In this document: positions 21,855 to 27,879 of the stretch, piece by piece | How the letters are laid out: each line of letters opens with the position of its first letter | How positions within the stretch are numbered: the stretch's first letter is position 1 | NCBI GenBank assembly: GCA_022865365.1 | Contig: JALHSW010000027.1 | Span: 1 to 27,879 of the forward strand | Reading direction: 5' to 3' | Source of the DNA: Acidimicrobiia bacterium | Lineage (GTDB): Bacteria > Actinomycetota > Acidimicrobiia > IMCC26256 > PALSA-555 | Length of the DNA: 27,879 bases | Program-made: the position numbers and the translations under genes | The notes under the pieces: generated by a model | What the model was told of the DNA's origin: nothing | Databases searched by the model: none | The model's input: the letters and a program-made list of their open reading frames with translations, nothing else

Positions 21855-22193
21855 TCAACTCCCGCGGGTGGCCGTGACGGGTACCGAACGGTTGGCGGGT
21901 GGCGCGGGCGTTGCGGCCTTCGGGCTCGGAGCGGGGGCGGAGCTCACGACGGGAGCAGCGGCCTGCACCACCGGGGCGGGTGCCGCCACCGTCGACGTCG
22001 AGACCGACTGGGTGGCCGCCATGCTCGCTCCGACGAAGCCGAACGAGGCGAGGGCCAGGCCGGCGAGCAGGACGCGGCTCTTGGCGGCCGGGTGGCGACG
22101 GCGGGCGCTCGGGGCGGCACTCGAAGCGGCGCGTCGCTCCTGGAGGCGCTTGATCCGCTCCTCGGGGTCGAGGTGCTGCGTGCGATCGATCAT
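21855..22193 (-). CDS. Small single-pass membrane protein with Ala/Pro-rich exported tail
   Basis: This 112-residue protein has an N-terminal charged cytoplasmic helix (DPEERIKRLQERRAA), a basic patch, one hydrophobic segment (SRVLLAGLALASFGFVGASM, about residues 39-58), then a low-complexity tail of Ala, Pro, Val and Ser (TVAAPAPVVQAAAPVVSSA) extending to the stop. The topology is probably N-in with the tail outside. ATG 22193 is supported by AAGGAA about 7 bases upstream. In similar loci such proteins stand next to ferric-reductase-like haem proteins, with which it is arranged here (36-base gap), so a shared electron-transfer role is possible but only inferred. I do not recognise a named family. 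The region 22194-22285 upstream shows no gene. Confidence 0.65.
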   Translation of the reverse strand: MIDRTQHLDPEERIKRLQERRAASSAAPSARRRHPAAKSRVLLAGLALASFGFVGASMAATQSVSTSTVAAPAPVVQAAAPVVSSAPAPSPKAATPAPPANRSVPVTATRGS

Positions 22194-22285
22194 CGGACGT
22201 TCCTTCCGTGTGGTCTCCTCAGAGGCAACCACGCGGCCGCCCAAACCGGACCCTGGGCTGTTCCAACATTGGGCCAAGTCTGCGA

Positions 22286-22444
22286 TCAGCGCAGGGCGTC
22301 GACGAAGTAGATGGCACCCAGCTCGACGGCGACGAGCGCCAGTGCGAGCACGAGACAGACCACGACGAGCCGCAGGAACCCGACCGTGTGCGGGTCGAGA
22401 CCGCCGCCGAAACTCAGGTGAGGGGCACTTCGGAGCTGCTGCAC
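22286..22444 (-). CDS. Very small membrane protein (52 residues), function unknown
   Basis: A short frame from GTG 22444 gives a polar N-terminus (QQLRSAPHLSFGGGLDPHTV) and one strongly hydrophobic helix (LRLVVVCLVLALALVAVELG), ending in VDALR. The start is well supported by GGGAGGTGCATC immediately before the GTG. The long upstream extension of the frame overlaps the divergent AKR fragment and looks non-coding. It precedes the Ala/Pro-tail protein gene by 92 bases on the same strand. The function is unknown; small hydrophobic proteins of this kind often associate with larger membrane complexes. Confidence 0.55.
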   Translation of the reverse strand: MQQLRSAPHLSFGGGLDPHTVGFLRLVVVCLVLALALVAVELGAIYFVDALR

Positions 22445-22543
22445 GATGCACCTCCCCTCTCTCGTTGCTGTGTTCAGCATCCCCCCGGATCGACGGTCGA
22501 GCCAGGGACCAAGGGCACAACTTCCCGGTCGGGATCCTCGTCC

Positions 22544-22549
22544 TACGGT
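22544..22549 (+). promoter_or_regulatory. -10 box of the truncated aldo/keto reductase gene (leaderless)
   Basis: TACGGT is followed by six bases and then ATG 22556, the same spacing seen at other leaderless genes here. The promoter appears intact although the gene is not. Confidence 0.5.
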
Positions 22550-22555
22550 GCCCAG

Positions 22556-22861
22556 ATGGAATACCGGCGGTTGGGCCGTTCCGGGCTCCGGGTGAGCGTG
22601 CTCTCGTTCGGGTCGTGGGTCTCCTCCGGCGCCCAGATCGACACCGGTGCCGCGGTCGAGTGCCTCACCGCGGCCCGCGAGGGCGGGATGAACTTCTTCG
22701 ACAACGCCGAGGCCTACGCCGGGGGCGAGTCGGAACGGATCATGGGGGCGGCCATCGCCGAGCTCGGATGGCCGCGGTGGAGCTTCGTCATCTCCACCAA
22801 GGTGTTCTGGGGTCTGCACGACGACGTGATGGCCCGGATCAAGACCGCGGCGCGGGGCTGA
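22556..22861 (+). pseudogene. 3'-truncated aldo/keto reductase (first ~92 residues only)
   Basis: The frame begins as a normal aldo/keto reductase of the potassium-channel-beta-subunit-like type: MEYRRLGRSGLRVSVLSFGS, then NFFDNAEAYAGGESERIMG with Asp49 and Tyr54, and FVISTKVFWGLHD with Lys82. It then turns into ten unrelated residues and stops at 22861 after 101 codons. Full-length relatives have about 320-330 residues; the catalytic His and the rest of the barrel are missing, and I find no remnant in other frames downstream. A deletion with an endpoint near 22830 is the simplest explanation. The product could not fold as a complete barrel. The stop lies 3 bases from the end of the convergent small gene. 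Confidence 0.75.
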
Positions 22862-22864
22862 CGC

Positions 22865-23071
22865 TCAGGAGTCCGACACGAGGCGCGCCGGGAACCCACC
22901 GCGGCTCACCGGACCCCACCGCTCGACGCTCACACGCACCAGCGCCTTGCCCTGTCGCTGCATGGCAGCCCGGTACGCGTCCCAGTCGGAGTGCTGACCG
23001 CTGATCGCGCCGAAGTACTCGACGAGCGGCTCGAGCGCGTCGGGGAGCGCGCGTGCCTCGACCGGCGCCAT
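22865..23071 (-). CDS. Small soluble protein next to the TauD-type dioxygenase, function unknown
   Basis: This 68-residue protein (MAPVEARALPDALEPLVEYF at the start) contains an acidic helix and a conserved-looking core, ISGQHSDWDAYRAAMQRQGK, then VRVSVERWGPVSRGG. Its start codon lies 5 bases after the TauD-type dioxygenase stop on the same strand, with no independent promoter or clear ribosome binding site, so it is likely translated by re-initiation from the same message. The sequence is ordinary in composition and shows normal codon use, which favours a real gene. No family is recognised. Confidence 0.55.
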   Translation of the reverse strand: MAPVEARALPDALEPLVEYFGAISGQHSDWDAYRAAMQRQGKALVRVSVERWGPVSRGGFPARLVSDS

Positions 23072-23076
23072 CGCGT

Positions 23077-23994
23077 TCAGGCGTGCACTGCGGCCGGGGC
23101 CTCACCCGCGACCGTGGTGCGGTGCATCGCGCGCCGGTGACCGGTGAAGTCGGCCATCGCCATGTGCTGCAAGCACCGGTTGTCCCAGAACGCCACGTCG
23201 CCGACCTCCCAGCGCCAGCGGCACGCCAGCTCAGGGCGAACACTGTGCGCGAACAAGAAGTCGAGGACCGGCTTCGCCTCGTGCGGGGCGAAGCCGTCGA
23301 GACCGATGGTGTACTGCACGTTCACGAACAGGGCCTTGCGACCCGTCTCGGCGTGGACTCGCACGACCGGGTGTTGCTGCACCGCGTTGGCGCCGTCGTC
23401 GGTGCGCACGGTCATGCCGGAGAAAGCGTCGTGGATCGGTTGCATCTTGGGTGAGTACGCGTTGACCGCGCTGTGGATGCCGGTGAGCCCTTCGAGCATC
23501 GCCTGCATGCCCGGTGAGAGGGAGCGGAACGCAAGAACCTGGTTCGCCCACAGCGTGTCGCCTCCGTAGGGCGGTACTTCGAGCGCGTGGAGGATCGACC
23601 CGAACGGGGGCTGGGGCAGAAACGAGAAGTCGGAGTGCCACAGGCTGCCGAAGGTGAACTCCTGTGACTCCTCTGCCTCGCGCACCACGGCGATCACCTC
23701 GGGATGACCGGCGACCGGCTCGATGAACGGCACGGGGCTGAACGGGCCGAACCGGCGACTGAACGCCACCTGCTGCTCGGGAGCAAGGCGTTGCCCGCGG
23801 AAGAACACGACCTGGTGGTCCAGGACGGCACGGCGGATCTCGGCGATCACCGCATCGTCGAGATCCGTCGCAAGGTCGATGCCACCGACGACTGCACCGC
23901 AGGCGCCCGCGATCGGCGCAACCGTCACGCGCCGGTAGTCGTGGCCCCGAGACGCAGCCGGGATCGGGATGAGCGGTTCGGCGGCGACGCTCAT
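23077..23994 (-). CDS. TauD/TfdA-family Fe(II)/2-oxoglutarate dioxygenase
   Basis: This 305-residue non-haem iron dioxygenase uses 2-oxoglutarate and oxygen to hydroxylate a small substrate. The facial triad is visible: His120 and Asp122 in LWHSDFSF and His277 in DNRCLQHMA. The 2-oxoglutarate-binding Arg lies in the HRRAMHRTTV segment near residue 292. YGGDTLWANQ and HPVVRVHAETGRKALFVN are family hallmarks. Characterised relatives act on taurine, 2,4-D, alkyl sulfates and similar compounds; the substrate here is unknown. I take ATG 23994 because a TATGCT -10 box stands exactly 6 bases upstream, so the message is probably leaderless. It is divergent from the thioesterase gene across a region with two 21-bp direct repeats. 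Confidence 0.93.
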   Translation of the reverse strand: MSVAAEPLIPIPAASRGHDYRRVTVAPIAGACGAVVGGIDLATDLDDAVIAEIRRAVLDHQVVFFRGQRLAPEQQVAFSRRFGPFSPVPFIEPVAGHPEVIAVVREAEESQEFTFGSLWHSDFSFLPQPPFGSILHALEVPPYGGDTLWANQVLAFRSLSPGMQAMLEGLTGIHSAVNAYSPKMQPIHDAFSGMTVRTDDGANAVQQHPVVRVHAETGRKALFVNVQYTIGLDGFAPHEAKPVLDFLFAHSVRPELACRWRWEVGDVAFWDNRCLQHMAMADFTGHRRAMHRTTVAGEAPAAVHA

Positions 23995-24000
23995 CGCATC

Positions 24001-24006
24001 AGCATA
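24001..24006 (-). promoter_or_regulatory. -10 box of the TauD-type dioxygenase gene
   Basis: On the minus strand TATGCT is followed by six bases and ATG 23994. It abuts the first of the 21-bp direct repeats, so a factor binding the repeat would affect this promoter directly. Confidence 0.5.
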
Positions 24007-24054
24007 GAGAGCGGAGCGAACCCGGGCATTCCGAGAGAGCGGAGCGAACCCGGG
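24006..24054. repeat. Two perfect 21-bp direct repeats between divergent promoters
   Basis: AGAGAGCGGAGCGAACCCGG plus one further G occurs at 24006-24026 and again at 24034-24054, period 28 bp. The pair fills the space between the -10 box of the dioxygenase gene (24001-24006, minus) and that of the thioesterase gene (24058-24063, plus). It is either an operator for shared control or a local duplication of a dispersed repeat. Confidence 0.75.
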
Positions 24055-24057
24055 AAT

Positions 24058-24063
24058 TAGGGT
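24058..24063 (+). promoter_or_regulatory. -10 box of the thioesterase gene
   Basis: TAGGGT lies 9 bases before ATG 24073, leaving at most a 2-3 base leader. It sits directly beyond the second 21-bp repeat. Confidence 0.45.
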
Positions 24064-24072
24064 CCGTTCCTC

Positions 24073-24855
24073 ATGGAATCGGAAGCAGCGCCAGACAGTC
24101 GCGACCACGTCGGCTTCACGTCCGAGCTCGGATGCTCGGTCTCGGTCGCGGGTGAGACGCTCGTCGGTACCGGGCGCGTCGCGCCGGAGCTGTGCCTCCC
24201 CGAGGCCGGGGTGGCCCGACCGTCGGTGCTGCTCGCGTGGGCCGACATCCTCACCGGGTCCCTGGCCAACGAGTACACGCTCCCGCGCGTCTGCATGACA
24301 GTGGATCTGAGCGTCCGCATCGTGGCGTCCGTGCCCTCCGGGGCCGACCTCGTCGCGGTCGGCCGCATCCTGAAGACCGGCCGGACGCTCACGTTCGGCG
24401 AGACCACGTTCTCGATCGCCGGGGACGACGCCGTGGTGGCCGAGTCGCTGGGCACGTTCGCCGCGTCCCCCCGTCCGCAGGATCTCGGCGTTTCGAACAC
24501 GGCGGTGTCGGGCCCGGCGAAGCGCAACGTCGTGGCGCCCCCGGCGCCGGTGGCCGAGATGCTGGGGAGTCGAGTCATCGCGCCCGGCATCGTCGAGGCC
24601 GACCGTCACGAGCGGATCCTCAACTGGGCCCAGACCGTCCAGGGCGGCGCCGTCGCGGCACTCGCCGAGGAAGCGGTGCTCGCACTCGACGACGCTCCGG
24701 TACCGAACGAGCTCGAGGTTCGATACCTGGCCGCCGTGCGCGAGGGACCGATGCGGGCGACCGCGCGTCGCCTCGGATCCTGGGTACGAGTCGAGGTGGT
24801 CGACGCGGGCAGCGCTGATCGACTCGCCGCGGTCGCCATCGCGCGCGGCGACTGA
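24073..24855 (+). CDS. Double-hotdog acyl-CoA thioesterase-like protein
   Basis: This 260-residue protein has two hotdog domains in tandem. The first (about residues 20-135) includes SVLLAWADILTGSLAN, then CMTVDLSVRIVASVPSGADL and RTLTFGETTFS, typical of PaaI/YbgC-like thioesterases. The second (about 155-258) includes the central helix VQGGAVAALAEEAVL, then ELEVRYLAAVREGPM. Hotdog thioesterases hydrolyse acyl-CoA thioesters, and paired domains in one chain imitate the usual dimer. Catalytic residues vary in this family and I cannot assign them. The gene is divergent from the TauD dioxygenase gene and may share its regulation. Between it and the next gene, a short hairpin (CGGGA-TCG-TCCCG, 24861-24873) may be a weak terminator. 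Confidence 0.85.
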   Translation: MESEAAPDSRDHVGFTSELGCSVSVAGETLVGTGRVAPELCLPEAGVARPSVLLAWADILTGSLANEYTLPRVCMTVDLSVRIVASVPSGADLVAVGRILKTGRTLTFGETTFSIAGDDAVVAESLGTFAASPRPQDLGVSNTAVSGPAKRNVVAPPAPVAEMLGSRVIAPGIVEADRHERILNWAQTVQGGAVAALAEEAVLALDDAPVPNELEVRYLAAVREGPMRATARRLGSWVRVEVVDAGSADRLAAVAIARGD

Positions 24856-24928
24856 AGCTTCGGGATCGTCCCGTCGACCCGCCGCACGCGCCCCTTCGCC
24901 GCGAGGAATCCGACGAGCGCCGAGACTC

Positions 24929-24934
24929 TAGGGT
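24929..24934 (+). promoter_or_regulatory. -10 box of a leaderless small gene
   Basis: TAGGGT is followed by six bases and ATG 24941, the spacing of a leaderless actinobacterial transcript. Confidence 0.55.
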
Positions 24935-24940
24935 GCTGGC

Positions 24941-25276
24941 ATGACCGACGACATCCCGAACCCACTGGACGCGTCGGACGCGTCGGACACTTCGGACACG
25001 TCCGACGCTGCCGACGACCCGGAATGGGAGCGCCCGGTCGACCGATTCCGCAAGAGCGCGGCCGGGAGCATGGTCGCAGCGGGCCTGCTGGGCCTGCGCG
25101 ACGTGATGGAAGGCCGACCGGAGAAGGAAGAGGTCACGATCGTCAACGAGGCGCCCGCGCGACCGATCGGCGACCTCGACGTGGTGATCGACCCCGAGCA
25201 CCCGGAGCGCACGGTCGCGATCGTGCGGCGCGCCCGTCCCGAGAACGACGACGGAGCCACATCACCCAAGCCGTAG
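24941..25276 (+). CDS. Small acidic protein with Ser-Asp repeats, function unknown
   Basis: This 111-residue protein begins with an acidic repeat (DASDASDTSDTSDAADD), coded by near-tandem 9-bp units at 24968-25015. A conserved-looking core follows (EWERPVDRFRKSAAGSMVAA, then GLRDVMEGRPEKEEVTIVNE), and an end with VVIDPEHPERTVAIVRRARP. There is no signal peptide or membrane helix, though the SMVAAGLLGL stretch is mildly hydrophobic. A leaderless start is supported by TAGGGT six bases upstream. The gene lies 11 bases before the ABC ATPase start and may be co-transcribed with it, but the ATPase also has its own possible -10 (TAGCAT at 25274-25279). I do not recognise the family. Confidence 0.7.
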   Translation: MTDDIPNPLDASDASDTSDTSDAADDPEWERPVDRFRKSAAGSMVAAGLLGLRDVMEGRPEKEEVTIVNEAPARPIGDLDVVIDPEHPERTVAIVRRARPENDDGATSPKP

Positions 25277-25287
25277 CATCGGCCGTC

Positions 25288-26304
25288 ATGTCTGCTCCTG
25301 CCATCCTCGCCGAAGACCTCGTCAAGACCTTCGGTGACGTCGAAGCGCTCAAGGGTGTCTCGTTCGAAGCCCAGACCGGAACCGTCCTCGGGCTCCTCGG
25401 ACCGAACGGTGCCGGCAAGACCACCGCGCTGCGGATCCTCACCACGCTGCTGCGTCCCGACCGGGGTCGGGCCGAGGTGCTGGGCGTCGACGTCACCGAG
25501 GACCCCGTGGGCACGCGGATGTCGATCGGGCTCGCCGGCCAGAACGCGGCGGTCGACGAGAACCTCAGTGGACGCGAGAACCTCCGGCTCGTCGGCCGGC
25601 TCACCCACCTGCCGTCGGCCGAGATCAAGCACCGCAGCGACGCGCTCCTCGAGCAGTTCGACCTCACACGCGCCGAGCATCGCCTCGTGCGCACGTACTC
25701 GGGGGGGATGCGGCGTCGCATCGACCTCGCCGCCGCGCTCGTCCACCGTCCCCCGGTGCTGTTCCTCGACGAGCCGACCACCGGCCTCGACCCCCGCAGC
25801 CGCACCGACCTCTGGGGCACGATCGAGAACCTCGTCGCCGACGGCACCACCGTGCTGCTCACGACCCAGCACCTCGAAGAGGCCGACCGACTCGCCGATC
25901 GCATCGTGGTGATCGACCACGGCGAGGTGATCGCAGAGGGAACCGCGACCGAGCTCAAGGGGCGCCTCGGGAGCACCGTCATCGAGGTCGGGTTCGGCGA
26001 CGCGGCCGGCGTCGCCCGGGCGACCGAGCAGCTCGCGCGCCTCGGCGCGATCAGCACGGACGGGCACCAGTTTCGTCTCAGTGTCACCGACGGTGCCGCC
26101 GCGATGCTCGAGACGGTCCGGGCCCTCGATGCGGCCCACCTCGAGCCGCTCACGTTGGCCTTGCGCGAGCCCACCCTCGACGACGTGTTCCTGTCGCTCA
26201 CCGGTCACGCGGCCGAGGTACCGACCCCGAGCGAGGACGACGACGAGGCGTTGACCGCGAGTCGGCGAGGCCGACGGAGCGGCACCGGAGGTGTGAGCAC
26301 ATGA
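25288..26304 (+). CDS. ABC transporter ATP-binding protein, DrrA-like
   Basis: This 338-residue ATPase subunit of an ABC-2 type exporter resembles daunorubicin resistance protein DrrA. In order: Walker A GPNGAGKTTALR (about residues 44-55), Q-loop region LAGQNAAVDENLSG, ABC signature YSGGMRRR (about 138-145), Walker B VLFLDEPTTGLDP, and the switch His in LLTTQHLEEADR. A C-terminal extension of about 120 residues with LREPTLDDVFLSLTGHAAE is the DrrA-type domain and ends in an acidic, then basic tail. It would power export of a drug-like or lipid substrate. Its stop overlaps the permease start (ATGA at 26301-26304). TAGCAT eight bases before ATG 25288 is a possible -10. Confidence 0.93.
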   Translation: MSAPAILAEDLVKTFGDVEALKGVSFEAQTGTVLGLLGPNGAGKTTALRILTTLLRPDRGRAEVLGVDVTEDPVGTRMSIGLAGQNAAVDENLSGRENLRLVGRLTHLPSAEIKHRSDALLEQFDLTRAEHRLVRTYSGGMRRRIDLAAALVHRPPVLFLDEPTTGLDPRSRTDLWGTIENLVADGTTVLLTTQHLEEADRLADRIVVIDHGEVIAEGTATELKGRLGSTVIEVGFGDAAGVARATEQLARLGAISTDGHQFRLSVTDGAAAMLETVRALDAAHLEPLTLALREPTLDDVFLSLTGHAAEVPTPSEDDDEALTASRRGRRSGTGGVST

Positions 26305-27113
26305 CCGCGCCCAGCACGACGATGCCGGCGCGGGCGTCGGTCGTTCACGTCGGGAGGCCCCGCTGGTTCGGCGACTCGCTCACGATCGCCTGGCGCAACA
26401 TCCTGAACATTCGCCGCAACCCCGAGCTCCTGGTCTTCTCGACCATCCAGCCGGTGATCTTCGTGCTGATGTTCACGTACGTGTTCGGCGGCGCGATCAA
26501 GGTGCCCGGCGTCGCGTACATCGACTACCTCATGCCGGGGATCTTCGTGCAGACCGTCGTGTTCGGTTCGCTCACGACGGGTGTCGGGCTCGCCGAAGAC
26601 CTCCAGACCGGGCTCATCGACCGTTTCCGCTCGCTGCCGATGGCACGCTCCGCTGTCCTCGTCGGCCGTACCTTCGCCGACCTGCTCCGCAACCTCTTCG
26701 TGGTGGCGCTCATGGCGGTCGTCGGCTACTTGGTCGGCTGGCGACCGAACCAGAGCGCCCTCTCGATCCTCGCCGGTCTCGGCCTCGTCCTCGCGTTCTC
26801 CTATTCGCTGTCGTGGCTCTTCGCGATCGTGGGCCTCTACGCGCGCAACAGCGAGACCGCGCAGGCAATCTCGTTCCCGATCATGGCGCCTCTGGTGTTC
26901 GCGTCATCCGCGTTCGTTCCGGTCGCGACGATGCCCGGCTGGCTGCAGACCTTTGCCGAGCACCAGCCCGTCTCCGTCGTCGTCGACGCAGTGCGCGGCC
27001 TCACCTACGGCGGCACCACCACCAGCGCGGTGCTCGCGGCGGTCGCGTGGATCGTGGGCATCGTCGCGGTGTGCGCGCCGATCGCCGTGGGCCGCTACCG
27101 ACGCGTCGTCTGA
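26301..27113 (+). CDS. ABC-2 type transporter permease, DrrB-like
   Basis: This 270-residue permease partner of the preceding ATPase carries the family segment WRNILNIRRNPELLVFSTIQ near residue 35, followed by about six membrane helices, beginning PVIFVLMFTYVFGGAIKVPG. YIDYLMPGIFVQTVVFGSLT, then DLQTGLIDRFRSLPMARSAV and AFVPVATMPGWLQTFAEHQP are hallmarks of DrrB/ABC-2 permeases. The ATG overlaps the ATPase stop by four bases, so the two chains are made in step. No biosynthetic cluster is adjacent, so the transported compound may be an intrinsic lipid or a toxic compound; this is inferred. A hairpin follows 13 bases after the stop. Confidence 0.93.
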   Translation: MTAPSTTMPARASVVHVGRPRWFGDSLTIAWRNILNIRRNPELLVFSTIQPVIFVLMFTYVFGGAIKVPGVAYIDYLMPGIFVQTVVFGSLTTGVGLAEDLQTGLIDRFRSLPMARSAVLVGRTFADLLRNLFVVALMAVVGYLVGWRPNQSALSILAGLGLVLAFSYSLSWLFAIVGLYARNSETAQAISFPIMAPLVFASSAFVPVATMPGWLQTFAEHQPVSVVVDAVRGLTYGGTTTSAVLAAVAWIVGIVAVCAPIAVGRYRRVV

Positions 27114-27125
27114 GGACTGGTCTGA

Positions 27126-27141
27126 GGGGTCGCCTGACCCC
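27126..27141. terminator. Hairpin between convergent permease and penicillin-binding protein genes
   Basis: GGGGTC, a 4-base loop GCCT, and GACCCC form a perfect 6-bp stem between the stops at 27113 (plus) and 27145 (minus). It could serve both genes. It has no T-tract. Confidence 0.5.
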
Positions 27142-27144
27142 GGG

Positions 27145-27879
<735 letters not shown>

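Overview
The window is a very GC-rich chromosomal segment, densely packed with genes, from a bacterium that looks like an actinobacterium, most plausibly of the Acidimicrobiia type. The reasons are two F420-type luciferase-like oxidoreductases, a PafB/PafC-like WYL pair, a DrrA/DrrB ABC exporter, an EchA12-like crotonase, and many genes whose start codon lies 6-9 bases after a TANNNT -10 box (leaderless or nearly leaderless transcripts). The taxonomy is inferred from gene content only. No rRNA, tRNA, CRISPR array, prophage or insertion sequence was seen, and no gene-free stretch exceeds 300 bases.

Layout. 1-1650 (+): the end of a VOC-fold enzyme gene, then a TlpA/ResA-like redoxin gene with an in-frame TGA exactly at the redox-active position. 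A hairpin of bacterial SECIS geometry follows, so I read it as one 356-residue selenoprotein. 1640-2862 (-): a small membrane protein and an F420-type LLM oxidoreductase. 2929-3174 (+): a deletion-fused remnant of an AbrB antitoxin/PIN toxin pair. 3264-4981 (+): an amidohydrolase with an operator-like palindrome in its promoter, and a secreted six-cysteine protein. 5018-6989 (-): an LtrA-family membrane protein broken by a +1 frameshift, and a membrane-anchored PDZ protein. 7152-7685 (+): an M23 peptidase lipoprotein.

7746-12038 (+): four genes with 1-4 base stop/start overlaps. They encode an unrecognised helical protein, two WYL-domain regulators, and an ADP-ribosylglycohydrolase fused to a dual-specificity phosphatase. 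With the selenoprotein, this is the most intriguing unit in the window. 12042-17649 (-): an LLM oxidoreductase, a small coiled-coil protein, then an operon reading NYN/OST-HTH RNA-binding protein, quinone-oxidoreductase-like MDR enzyme, crotonase, a protein of unknown function, and an alpha/beta hydrolase. 17756-18559 (-): a secreted protein made of two copies of one 84-residue domain, preceded by 11-bp-spaced direct repeats.

18742-22444 (-): aldo/keto reductase, VOC protein, zinc alcohol dehydrogenase, a ferric-reductase-like haem membrane protein and two small membrane proteins. 22556-22861 (+): a 3'-truncated aldo/keto reductase. 22865-23994 (-): a TauD-type dioxygenase and a small partner, divergent from a double-hotdog thioesterase (24073-24855, +) across a promoter region holding two perfect 21-bp direct repeats. 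24941-27113 (+): a small unknown protein and a DrrAB-like ABC exporter. 27145-27879 (-): the C-terminal end of a class A penicillin-binding protein.

Much of the content (LLM enzymes, crotonase, MDR, AKR, thioesterase, TauD, amidohydrolase) fits catabolism of acyl-CoA, aromatic or xenobiotic compounds. Three loci (AbrB-PIN, LtrA, truncated AKR) are broken, which may be real decay or sequence/assembly error.
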